DNA of 64,000 bases from assembly GCA_963728145.1 (NCBI GenBank), contig CAVSJA010000006.1, positions 248,001 through 312,000 of the forward strand. The letters run 5' to 3'. Below are positions 1-6,933 of this stretch, piece by piece; the stretch's first letter is position 1; every line of letters begins with the position of its first letter. A model generated the notes under the pieces. It was not told where the DNA came from. It made no database searches and saw only the letters and a program-made list of their open reading frames with translations. The stretch comes from CAVSJA01 sp963728145. GTDB lineage: Bacteria; Bacteroidota; Bacteroidia; Chitinophagales; Chitinophagaceae. A program made the position numbers and the translations under genes.

Positions 1-135
1 GAGGGAACTGATACGGAAGGATGGCCACATTTCCGACAGTTGAAGGCATTGCCCGTGATGAATATGATCGAACAGGAAAATTTTATAAAAGATCATGTAC
101 TGCTCTATTTTAATACACATAAATTCCTTGACTAA
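1..135 (+). CDS. C-terminal end of an unidentified protein (5' truncated)
   Basis: Frame 1 is open from the window edge to a TAA at 133-135 and gives 44 residues ending HKFLD. The stop is five bases before the start of the cyclophilin gene, so the two are probably co-transcribed. The fragment contains a hydrophobic/aromatic stretch (KDHVLLYFNTHKF) but no motif I recognise, so no function is assigned. The coding call rests on the open frame and the tight spacing to the next gene. Confidence 0.5.
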   Translation, partial: EGTDTEGWPHFRQLKALPVMNMIEQENFIKDHVLLYFNTHKFLD

Positions 136-140
136 TTGTT

Positions 141-833
141 ATGAGAATTCTTCTTTTCTTCTTTCTAACTATTCTTATTGTTTCCTGCAATCCTAAGATT
201 GCTGAAGGATTAAGGAAAAATGATCTTCGCCGCGATGTTGAGTTGCAAACCAATAAAGGAAATATCGTGATCCGCCTGTCTGATTCCACTCCGCTGCACC
301 GGAATAATTTCCTGAAGCTGGTCAAGCAACATTATTATGATAGTATTCTTTTTCATCGCGTGATCGCGAGTTTTATGATCCAGGCAGGTGATCCTAATAG
401 TAAGCGCGCAAAACCAGGTGATCGTTTGGGAAATGGTGGTCCGGGTTATACCGTGCCGGCAGAGATTCGTCAAACTTTTTTTCATGAGAAAGGAATGGTT
501 GCGGCGGCGCGATCTGGCGATGAAGTAAATCCACAAAAAGCAAGTAGTGGGAGCCAGTTTTATATTGTGCAGGGAAAAATATATACCGACGCCGGATTGG
601 ATTCTGTAGAAACCTATCGGCTTAAAGGAAAAAAAATACCCGAAAACCAACGGGTAGTTTACAAAACAATTGGAGGAACTCCACACCTGGATCAGAATTA
701 CACCATATTCGGAAAAGTTGTAAAGGGATTGGATGTGCTGGATAGTATTGCTGGTGTGCAAACCAATAGACAAGGAATTGATCGCCCTTTGCAGGATATT
801 AAGATTATTAAAGCCCGTCTTATTAAGAGATAG
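141..833 (+). CDS. Cyclophilin-type peptidyl-prolyl cis-trans isomerase, lipoprotein
   Basis: A 230-residue cyclophilin that catalyses cis-trans isomerisation of X-Pro bonds and so assists protein folding. Residues 1-16 form a lipoprotein signal (hydrophobic core, then LIVSC with Cys16), so it is probably anchored in the periplasm or outer membrane. The family signature FHRVIASFMIQAGD lies at 71-84 and SSGSQFYI at about 135-142. An insertion at about 143-190 separates the two halves of the fold, as is common in Bacteroidota cyclophilins. The TAG stop at 831-833 is followed immediately by a GGTTGACA tandem repeat array. Family is certain, substrates unknown. Confidence 0.93.
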   Translation: MRILLFFFLTILIVSCNPKIAEGLRKNDLRRDVELQTNKGNIVIRLSDSTPLHRNNFLKLVKQHYYDSILFHRVIASFMIQAGDPNSKRAKPGDRLGNGGPGYTVPAEIRQTFFHEKGMVAAARSGDEVNPQKASSGSQFYIVQGKIYTDAGLDSVETYRLKGKKIPENQRVVYKTIGGTPHLDQNYTIFGKVVKGLDVLDSIAGVQTNRQGIDRPLQDIKIIKARLIKR

Positions 834-925
834 GTTGACAGGGTTGACAAGGTTGACAGGTTGACGGGGTTGACAAAGGAAATTCCCTTGTCAACCCTGT
901 CAACTTTATCAACTTGTCAACCTTT
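834..925. repeat. GGTTGACA-type tandem array with complementary second arm
   Basis: Directly after the cyclophilin stop codon come five imperfect copies of GGTTGACA (834-875). A short spacer follows, then the complementary units TTGTCAACC / TGTCAACT / TATCAACT (887-922). The arms can pair in several registers into one long hairpin. Members of the same family lie near 9.3, 33.2, 58.4 and 61.7 kb. The array also reads as an open frame joined to the gcvH start, which I consider non-coding. Confidence 0.9.
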
Positions 926-956
926 TTCGCTAACCTTGCAGCCTAAAATTGGCAAA

Positions 957-1337
957 ATGAATTTTCCAGAAAATCTTCGTTATACCAAGGATCATGAATG
1001 GATCTCGCTTGAAGGTAATATTGCAACAATCGGGATCACTGATTTTGCACAAAGAGAATTGGGGGATATTGTTTATGTAGAGATCGAGACAATTGGAAAA
1101 ACATTAGCGGCTGAAGCTGTTTTCGGAACTGTCGAAGCAGTGAAGACAGTATCGGATCTTCTCCTCCCCGTTGCGGGCACACTCAATGAAATGAATCAGG
1201 GCCTGGCCAATGCACCTGAATCTGTTAACAATGATCCTTATGGGTCAGGATGGATGGTAAAGATGACAGTCACCAATCCTGCTGATGTAAACAAGCTAAT
1301 GGATGCTGCTGCTTACAAAGCATTGATAGGAGAGTAA
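957..1337 (+). CDS. gcvH: Glycine cleavage system H protein
   Basis: The 126-residue lipoyl carrier of the glycine cleavage complex; it shuttles the aminomethyl group between the P, T and L proteins. The lipoyl-lysine motif is FGTVEAVKTVSDL with the modified Lys at about residue 63, and length and end-to-end similarity are typical. I start at ATG 957 (MNFPENLRY), which is the usual N-terminus. A longer frame from 861 would translate the intergenic repeat array into Leu-Ser-Thr repeats and is rejected. A rho-independent terminator follows at 1371. The other gcv genes are not in this window. Confidence 0.95.
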   Translation: MNFPENLRYTKDHEWISLEGNIATIGITDFAQRELGDIVYVEIETIGKTLAAEAVFGTVEAVKTVSDLLLPVAGTLNEMNQGLANAPESVNNDPYGSGWMVKMTVTNPADVNKLMDAAAYKALIGE

Positions 1338-1370
1338 ATCCAAATATCAAATTGCGTCGTATATTATTAA

Positions 1371-1395
1371 GAGTGGTTCCACAGCCACTCTTTTT
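1371..1395 (+). terminator. Rho-independent terminator after gcvH
   Basis: GAGTGG / CCACTC stem with an 8-base loop, followed directly by TTTTT, 34 bases after the gcvH stop. It separates gcvH from the sigma factor gene. Confidence 0.85.
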
Positions 1396-1428
1396 AGTTA
1401 TCTTGAATTAGCTTTTTGGGAAAACAAA

Positions 1429-1971
1429 TTGGGCACCACTATTACATACAGTGAAAAGGAGCTTATTGGCCTGCTCAGGCAGCGTGACCAACGGGCGTTC
1501 AGCTACCTCTACGATAATTATTCCGGAGCATTATATGGCATTGTGTTGCAGATTCTGGATAATACCGAACTGGCCAATGATGTATTGCAGGAAGTGTTCA
1601 TCAATATATGGCGAAAGATTGAAACCTATGATCAGGCAAAGGGTAGATTGTATACCTGGATGTTGAATATCGCCCGGAATGCATCTATTGATCAGTTAAG
1701 ATCAAAGAATTATCAAAATAGCCAGAAAAACCAGTCGTTACCGGAAGACGTAGATGGTTTAGTGGGTTCGTCGATGCAGATGAATGTAGACAGCATTGGT
1801 TTGAAGAAAATGCTGGAAAAATTGAAAATGGAACAACGGGTATTGATCGAACTGGCTTATTTTAAGGGATATACCCATGAGGAAATCGCAGAAATGGAGG
1901 ATATTCCATTAGGTACCGTGAAAACAAGGATCAGGAATGCCCTGATCCAATTAAGAACCCTGTTACAGTGA
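1429..1971 (+). CDS. ECF-type RNA polymerase sigma factor
   Basis: A 180-residue extracytoplasmic-function sigma-70 factor. Region 2 covers about residues 22-95 (FSYLYDNYSGALYG, then DVLQEVFINIWRKIETYD) and region 4 about 125-180, with the helix-turn-helix in YTHEEIAEMEDIPLGTVKTR. The first in-frame start that keeps region 2 whole is TTG 1429; there is no ATG nearby, so the start is less sure than the family. Its TGA overlaps the GTG start of the anti-sigma gene (GTGA at 1968-1971), the classical arrangement for a translationally coupled sigma/anti-sigma pair. The controlled promoters cannot be told from the sequence. Confidence 0.93.
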   Translation: MGTTITYSEKELIGLLRQRDQRAFSYLYDNYSGALYGIVLQILDNTELANDVLQEVFINIWRKIETYDQAKGRLYTWMLNIARNASIDQLRSKNYQNSQKNQSLPEDVDGLVGSSMQMNVDSIGLKKMLEKLKMEQRVLIELAYFKGYTHEEIAEMEDIPLGTVKTRIRNALIQLRTLLQ

Positions 1972-2809
1972 ACCTTAAAGAATACATATTAAGTGGAATC
2001 GTAGAATCCTACGTGCTTGGCCTCGCCAGCAAGGAGGATGCTGCCGAATTTGAAAAGATGTGTACTGCAGCATCTCGAAGTACGTCAGGCCAGGGATCAA
2101 TTTGAAGTCGAATTGGAAAAACACTCCCAGAAAAATTCGGTTGCACCTCCCAGAAATATCCGAAGCAAGATCTTTTCTGAGTTGGAAATTGAATCTGATA
2201 AATACCAGGATCAGAATAAATATGTTTCTTCCGATTTAGAAGAAGAGACCGAATCCGAAGCCCCGGCTCCCGTTGTGAGAATGGGTTGGTTAAAATGGCT
2301 GGCAGCGGCATCGATTATTCTTATTGTTGGGAAGCACTGCGCTGAATTTCTATTTCTTCAATCGGTATAAGCATTACAGTGCCCAGTACGAGCAGATCCT
2401 TGTTGAAAGGACTGAACTGGCAAAGAATGAGCAGGCATTGAGAGCAAGTTTGCAGGAATACCAGAATTCGCTTACTCATATCAGGGATACCAATATGGCT
2501 ATTGTGAAAATGGCCGGAAGCGCAGTACCAACAAGTCCGGATCCCAATAGCGCCGCTACTGTATATTGGGATACAAAAAGCAAGGATGTATATCTTCTCG
2601 TGAATAATATGCCAGCGCCGCCTACCGATCTTCAATACCAATTATGGGCGATCGTGGATGGGACACCGGTAGACGCGGGTGTATTTGATATGAAAGACGG
2701 CATAATTAAGATGAAGAACATCCAACGGGCACAGGCATTCGCAATTAGTCTCGAGAAGAAAGGTGGAAGCATTGCGCCGACAGTGATCTACATGTTGGGC
2801 CGGGCTTGA
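1968..2809 (+). pseudogene. Anti-sigma factor, RskA type, interrupted by two apparent +1 frameshifts
   Basis: Three frames read in order give one complete anti-sigma factor. The cytoplasmic N-terminus begins at GTG 1968 (VNLKEYILSGIVESYVLG...EFEKM). After a shift near 2070-2076 comes EVRQARDQFEVELEKH, a linker and a membrane helix (WLKWLAAASIILIVG). After a second shift at the GGG of 2329-2331 come STALNFYFF, a coiled-coil-like stretch and the periplasmic RskA domain (about 2540-2800, YLLVNNMPAPPTDLQYQLWAI). Each join is repaired by removing one base. The protein would bind and hold the adjacent ECF sigma factor at the membrane. Either the gene is decayed, leaving the sigma factor free, or the indels are sequence errors. 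I favour errors because similar one-base shifts occur in other genes here. Confidence 0.8.
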
Positions 2810-2837
2810 TTGCAAATTTTCCTACCTTCCCGCGCCA

Positions 2838-3242
2838 ATGATCCGATTCATTAAAAAGCTTTGTAAAAACAACAGGTTCCCCATCCTGTGGACGATTCTC
2901 AGCATCGTGCTTTTATGTATCCCCGGGTCCTCAATTCCAGGCTTCGGTCTTTTCGGCATTAAGCATCTTGACAAGCTTGCGCATATCATCCTTTTTGGCG
3001 GAATCGTATTCTCTTGGTCGGCTTTCGTTTTTCTGCATGAAGGCTTGAACAATAAAACTCTGATTATTATATGTTTAATAACGATTGGAAGCGTGGTCCT
3101 TGGAGTTATCATGGAGTTCATTCAGTTCTACTTTATTCCCAACCGACTTTTCGATACTGGAGATATATGGGCGAATTTTGCTGGCTCAGTATTGGCCCTC
3201 GGGCTTGTTATACTTATGAGAAGGAAATTGCTGCCGATTTAG
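2838..3242 (+). CDS. VanZ-family small membrane protein
   Basis: 134 residues with four predicted membrane segments (about 14-32, 45-66, 74-95 and 112-130) and the VanZ-like signature: an HLDKLAHIILFGG segment after the first helix and a DTGDIWANFAGSVLA segment before the last. VanZ-like proteins are widespread small membrane proteins whose biochemical role outside teicoplanin resistance is unsettled. The gene starts 28 bases after the anti-sigma reading frame ends, so it may share that transcript. Family assignment is good; function is open. Confidence 0.8.
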   Translation: MIRFIKKLCKNNRFPILWTILSIVLLCIPGSSIPGFGLFGIKHLDKLAHIILFGGIVFSWSAFVFLHEGLNNKTLIIICLITIGSVVLGVIMEFIQFYFIPNRLFDTGDIWANFAGSVLALGLVILMRRKLLPI

Positions 3243-3263
3243 GCATTGAAAATGAGCAGTTTA

Positions 3264-3296
3264 TATAAAAAAGTAAGCCCCTGTAGAAACAGGGGC
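3264..3296 (-). terminator. Terminator on the minus strand, downstream of prfA
   Basis: GCCCCTGT / ACAGGGGC, an 8-bp stem with an AGAA loop at 3277-3296. On the minus strand it is followed by TTAC and a run of six T (3267-3272). On the plus strand no T-run follows, so it most likely ends transcription coming from prfA or from a minus-strand RNA in 3300-3592. Confidence 0.65.
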
Positions 3297-3317
3297 CGTA
3301 ACCAAAACTAACTGCTT

Positions 3318-3350
3318 ATGAGAAAATTGACTGCTTTGTGTGAGTCGTAA
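3318..3350 (+). other. Ten-codon mini-ORF resembling a SusC-type N-terminus
   Basis: ATG at 3318 opens MRKLTALCES and stops at 3350. The first seven residues equal those of the SusC homologue starting near 11.91 kb (MRKLTALLL) and the A-rich upstream bases are similar. It could be the remnant 5' end of a lost SusC-like gene or a short leader peptide. No Shine-Dalgarno-like site is present, and the similarity is short enough to be chance. Confidence 0.25.
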
Positions 3351-3360
3351 AAAAGAACTT

Positions 3361-3453
3361 CAACTACTATAACGCAAAATGGATGCCATTAGTGTGACGC
3401 CATTCGTTAAAGAAGGTTTAAAGAGCCAAAAATTCTACGGATAATAGTAGTTG
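3361..3453. other. Possible structured RNA or element closed by a 10-bp stem
   Basis: CAACTACTAT (3361-3370) is exactly complementary to ATAGTAGTTG (3444-3453), with about 70 bases enclosed and no credible reading frame. This lies in the 350-base gap between the VanZ-like gene and prfA. The rest of the gap (3454-3592) shows nothing I can interpret. Strand is undecided; on the minus strand it would lie between prfA and the terminator at 3264-3296. Confidence 0.3.
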
Positions 3454-3592
3454 ATGCAAAGGAAACGTACAGGTAGGGAATTTAATTTTCGTCGGCGGAT
3501 TCTTTAGAAGGGATTAACAAATCATAGCCTCTGCTCAAACAACTAGTGCAATTTAGTATGAGATCCTGCGGATATTTGTAGAATTAATTCTA

Positions 3593-4657
3593 TTAGTTCT
3601 GCTTCGCCATTTTTTCTGAGTTTTCGGCGAACTGGAGAGCATCAATGAATTCCTGGATGGCTCCATTCATTACTGAATCGAGGTTGTAAACCGTCAGGCC
3701 GATCCGGTGATCAGTGACTCTTCCCTGGGGATAATTATAGGTTCGGATCTTGGCGCTTCTATCGCCCGTGCTTACTAGACTTTTTCTTTGCCTTGATATT
3801 TCCTCTTCCTGTTTTCTCACCTGTTCTTCATAAAGTTTGGTGCGTAGCATTTGCATAGCTTTTTCACGGTTTCCCAATTGGGTCCGTTCTGTTTGACAGA
3901 TCACCACTGTCCCAGTTGGAAGATGCGTGAGCATAACCTTGGTTTCAACCTTGTTTACATTCTGACCACCGGCCCCACCGCTTCTCGCTGTTTCCATCTT
4001 CACATCGGCATCCCTTACATCCACATCCACTTCTTCAGCTTCGGGCATTACTGCTACCGTTGCAGCCGATGTATGAACACGGCCGCTCGCCTCCGTATCC
4101 GGAACGCGTTGAACCCGATGAACACCGCTTTCGAATTTCAGCGTTCCATACACATCATCACCCGTCACTTCAACCTGAACTTCTTTATATCCTCCAACCG
4201 TTCCCTCATTTTCACTGAGAATAGCCGTTTTCCAGCCTTTGCTTGCGCAATATCTCAGGTACATATTCAACAAGTTCCCAGCAAATAAGCTTGCTTCGTC
4301 ACCGCCTGTTCCCGCCCTGATTTCGATAATTGCATTCTTTTCATCCTGGGGATCTTTTGGAATCAGCAGCTTGCGAATCTCAGCTTCGAGTGTTTCTTTT
4401 CGATCTTCCAGTGCGGGCAGCTCTTCCTTTGCGAGTTCTCTTAATTCATCATCATCTCCATTAAGCGCTTCACGATAAACTTCAAGATCCTTCAATACCC
4501 GACTGTATTCAATGTGACGCTGAACGATCTTTTCGAGACTTCGGTATTCCTTGCTGAGGCTGCTGAACTTCTTATTGTCATTCACAACTTCAGGATTGGT
4601 GAGCGCGACTCCAATATCTTCAAAACGGGCCTTTATCGCTTCTAATTTGTCCAGCAT
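3593..4657 (-). CDS. prfA: Peptide chain release factor 1
   Basis: 354 residues, normal length. RF1 reads UAA and UAG in the ribosomal A site and triggers release of the finished chain. The catalytic GGQ is at residues 230-232 within RSGGAGGQNVN, and the codon-reading tripeptide is PDT at 186-188, which fits the RF1 P-x-T pattern and not the SPF of RF2. The N-terminal domain (1-100) is helical and charged. The start MLDKLEAIKARF is standard. A minus-strand -7-like box (CAAAGTTA at 4701) lies 44 bases upstream, and the gene is divergent from the amidohydrolase. Confidence 0.97.
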   Translation of the reverse strand: MLDKLEAIKARFEDIGVALTNPEVVNDNKKFSSLSKEYRSLEKIVQRHIEYSRVLKDLEVYREALNGDDDELRELAKEELPALEDRKETLEAEIRKLLIPKDPQDEKNAIIEIRAGTGGDEASLFAGNLLNMYLRYCASKGWKTAILSENEGTVGGYKEVQVEVTGDDVYGTLKFESGVHRVQRVPDTEASGRVHTSAATVAVMPEAEEVDVDVRDADVKMETARSGGAGGQNVNKVETKVMLTHLPTGTVVICQTERTQLGNREKAMQMLRTKLYEEQVRKQEEEISRQRKSLVSTGDRSAKIRTYNYPQGRVTDHRIGLTVYNLDSVMNGAIQEFIDALQFAENSEKMAKQN

Positions 4658-4700
4658 GTTTACCGTATTTTTATGGCTCTGCGGATATTTTTTGAGTTCG

Positions 4701-4708
4701 CAAAGTTA
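4701..4708 (-). promoter_or_regulatory. Putative -7 box of prfA (TAACTTTG)
   Basis: On the minus strand this reads TAACTTTG, a match to the Bacteroidota TAnnTTTG element, 44 bases before the prfA ATG. I see no well-spaced -33 TTG, so it is a partial promoter call. Confidence 0.45.
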
Positions 4709-4725
4709 ATCGTTTCAACCTTTTC

Positions 4726-5907
4726 ATGCATTATCAAAAATTCAGGGCAGATCAACTGTTTACCGGTCAAAAACTTTTGGGGCCGGAGCAGGTTTTAATT
4801 ACCAGCGAGGAGGGCAGGGTAGAAGAGATTCTTCCCGCGTCCGAAGCCGGAGATGATATTCAATTCTATCCTGGAATTCTTTCGCCGGGATTCATTAATT
4901 GCCACTGTCATCTTGAATTGAGTCATTTAAAGAATGTTGTACCTCCACATACCGGTTTAATTGATTTCTTATGTGATGTGGTAACCAAAAGAGGATTTCC
5001 CCCTGAAGTCATCCAGGATGCGATTGCCAGGGCCGAGAGGGAAATGTATGATAAAGGTATTGTGGCCGTTGGAGACATTTCAAATACAAGCGATACTGTT
5101 TCTGTAAAAGCAAAAAGTAAGATCCGTTGGCACAATTTCATTGAGGTGCTTGGATTCACTGATGAAAAGGCATTGGAAAATATTGAAGCATATAACAATG
5201 TGTTGAAAGTTTATCACGATCAATTGCCAGTAAAGAATTCCGTGCTCACTCCACATGCACCATATAGTATAAGCTCAAAAACTTTTGACCTGATCAATGA
5301 AGCAACTGAGGAAAAAGTAATATCAATACATAACCAGGAATGTCCGGCTGAAGATGAATTGTATCAAACAGGAGCCGGGGATTTCCTACGATTATTTAAA
5401 GTGTTTGGAATAAACGCATCTCCTTTTCAGGTTTCAGGTAAGAGTAGTTTGCAAACTTATCTTCCGAAGTTTAACCGTAATCAAACCATTCTACTCATAC
5501 ACAATACATGCATACCTGAGGAAGACATATTATTTGCTAAACAATACGCCAGGGATAATTCGATCAATCTTTTCTTTTGCCTCTGCGTTAGAGCCAATCT
5601 TTATATTGAAAATCGTCGACCTCCCGTTGATCTTTTTTTGAAACACGATTGCCCGCTTGTGTTGGGTACAGATAGTTACAGCAGTAATTGGGAACTAAGT
5701 ATCGCAAAGGAAATAGAAGCGGTGTCAAATATGACATGCTTTGATGATCTATCACTTGAAGAAAAGACTATTGCAGTATACAAGATGGCCACAATTAATG
5801 GAGCGAAGGCTTTAAGAATGGATGATGAGTTCGGAAGTTTTGAAAAGGGTAAGAAGCCGGGGATAGTGAATGTCTTCTCGCCGGGAAATGCAAAACGAAT
5901 CTTATGA
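4726..5907 (+). CDS. Metal-dependent amidohydrolase (deaminase-like)
   Basis: 393 residues of the cyclic amidohydrolase superfamily. The metal-binding HxH is in PGFINCHCHLELSH (His60, His62), followed by later His residues in LTPHAPYS and SIHNQE, and the catalytic Asp in LGTDSYSSNWE (about residue 305). A composite N- and C-terminal beta-sandwich is suggested by the SPGFIN and KKPGIVNV segments. The closest functional types I know are guanine, SAH and aminodeoxyfutalosine deaminases; the last would feed menaquinone synthesis, but this assignment is inference. The gene stands alone, divergent from prfA and convergent with recO across a long palindrome. Confidence 0.85.
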   Translation: MHYQKFRADQLFTGQKLLGPEQVLITSEEGRVEEILPASEAGDDIQFYPGILSPGFINCHCHLELSHLKNVVPPHTGLIDFLCDVVTKRGFPPEVIQDAIARAEREMYDKGIVAVGDISNTSDTVSVKAKSKIRWHNFIEVLGFTDEKALENIEAYNNVLKVYHDQLPVKNSVLTPHAPYSISSKTFDLINEATEEKVISIHNQECPAEDELYQTGAGDFLRLFKVFGINASPFQVSGKSSLQTYLPKFNRNQTILLIHNTCIPEEDILFAKQYARDNSINLFFCLCVRANLYIENRRPPVDLFLKHDCPLVLGTDSYSSNWELSIAKEIEAVSNMTCFDDLSLEEKTIAVYKMATINGAKALRMDDEFGSFEKGKKPGIVNVFSPGNAKRIL

Positions 5908-5952
5908 TTTGATCTGCGCCCTCTGCGCCCGTCCGAACGGTTCATCCGGGCG

Positions 5953-6194
5953 GGCTTCTTTGCGTTCTCCTGCGCTTACACCCTCAAGCTCGTCATCCCC
6001 GCGTTGCAATCTCAGAGACTTCTGAAATGAGATAACCAAGCGGGGACCCCCTGCCAACTAATTTCCTTAAGCCAAATGGTTCTGACAAGTTTATAGGGGG
6101 TTCCCGCTTGGTTGCCTTTTATCGTGAGTTTCCTTAAATCATACCGCGGGAATGACGAGCGTTAGGGTGTAATCGCTGAGAACTCAGAGAAGTC
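5953..6194. repeat. About 240-bp imperfect palindrome between convergent genes
   Basis: The left arm (TTCTTTGCGTTCTCC, GCGCTTACACCC, GCTCGTCATCCCCGCG, then AACCAAGCGGGGACCCCCT) returns in reverse complement in the right arm (AGGGGGTTCCCGCTTGGTT, CCGCGGGAATGACGAGC, GGGTGTAATCGC, GAGAACTCAGAGAAG), with a centre near 6070. It fills the gap between the convergent amidohydrolase and recO genes and reaches the recO stop. Small GC palindromes are nested in the arms. It could act as a two-way terminator or be a decayed miniature element; no transposase is near. Confidence 0.8.
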
Positions 6195-6933
6195 ATCCAA
6201 GTACTTCCTGCAAAACAGGCAGCGTTTTCAATGTCCCGAAGTCCTGTACATGCAATGCAAAAAAATCCTGGTAAGCATTTAAAAGAATTCTTCTTGAATC
6301 CTTGTTCAACTTTATTTCATCCAGATTGGAAGGGTGATGGGCCTTTAATAATTGTGAAGTATAAAAACTAAAAGGCTCTTCGAGGAAATGCAGATGAGTC
6401 GGCCTTTCAGAAACAAACTCTCCTTCCTGCATATCAAGAATATTGTTTTGTTTCGAATAAGTATCGCTGATCCGCAAGCCTGAAAATAATGTGAGATGAA
6501 TGGAGAAGTATAAAGGATAATTGGCAACAATTGAAGGCCCGGCTTCATCGAGAAAAAGGAAAGCATCTTCCGTAAAATGAAAAAGATCCGGATTAGCTTC
6601 TGGTTGCTTCAATGTTTTCTGTAAAACTTCTACCATAAAAAGTGCGACTGAATTTTTTACCACATCAAAAAACAGGTGCTGGTAAAGAATAGCCCATCTG
6701 AATTCTTTTATTCTTTGAAGATTCTTCAAGTCATTATGGTAAACTATGAGATCAAGGATCGCTGCGTGTTGAAACAAGTTTGCTTTACCTGGACCCTTTT
6801 TAGTAGAAGCCCTTACGCCATTTACCAAATAGGATTGTACACCAAACAATTCAGTGAATAGCGTAACGATCAGGCTTGTTTCGCCATACTTGACCGTTCG
6901 CAATACAATCCCTTTTGTTTTATGCGTGATCAT
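6193..6933 (-). CDS. recO: DNA repair protein RecO
   Basis: 246 residues of the RecO family, which loads RecA onto SSB-coated single-stranded DNA together with RecR in RecF-pathway gap repair. The N-terminal OB-fold region is recognisable (THKTKGIVLRTVKYGETSLIV and FTELFGVQSYLVNGVR, about residues 3-42), followed by a helical C-terminal domain. The zinc-finger cysteines seen in some RecO proteins are absent. Its ATG overlaps the porZ stop by four bases (ATGA at 6930-6933), so translation is coupled to porZ. It converges on the amidohydrolase through the 240-bp palindrome. Confidence 0.93.
   Translation of the reverse strand: MITHKTKGIVLRTVKYGETSLIVTLFTELFGVQSYLVNGVRASTKKGPGKANLFQHAAILDLIVYHNDLKNLQRIKEFRWAILYQHLFFDVVKNSVALFMVEVLQKTLKQPEANPDLFHFTEDAFLFLDEAGPSIVANYPLYFSIHLTLFSGLRISDTYSKQNNILDMQEGEFVSERPTHLHFLEEPFSFYTSQLLKAHHPSNLDEIKLNKDSRRILLNAYQDFFALHVQDFGTLKTLPVLQEVLG

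Noticed and set aside
210..773. Minus-strand open frame opposite the cyclophilin gene
   Set aside because: Shadow frame; the plus-strand protein has a full domain signature and lipobox.
861..956. N-terminal extension of gcvH (Leu-Ser-Thr repeats)
   Set aside because: It is the translated GGTTGACA array; family members start at MNFPENLRY (957).
5953..6194. Insertion sequence or MITE
   Set aside because: Long palindrome but no transposase, and no clear terminal target duplication; kept only as an inverted repeat.
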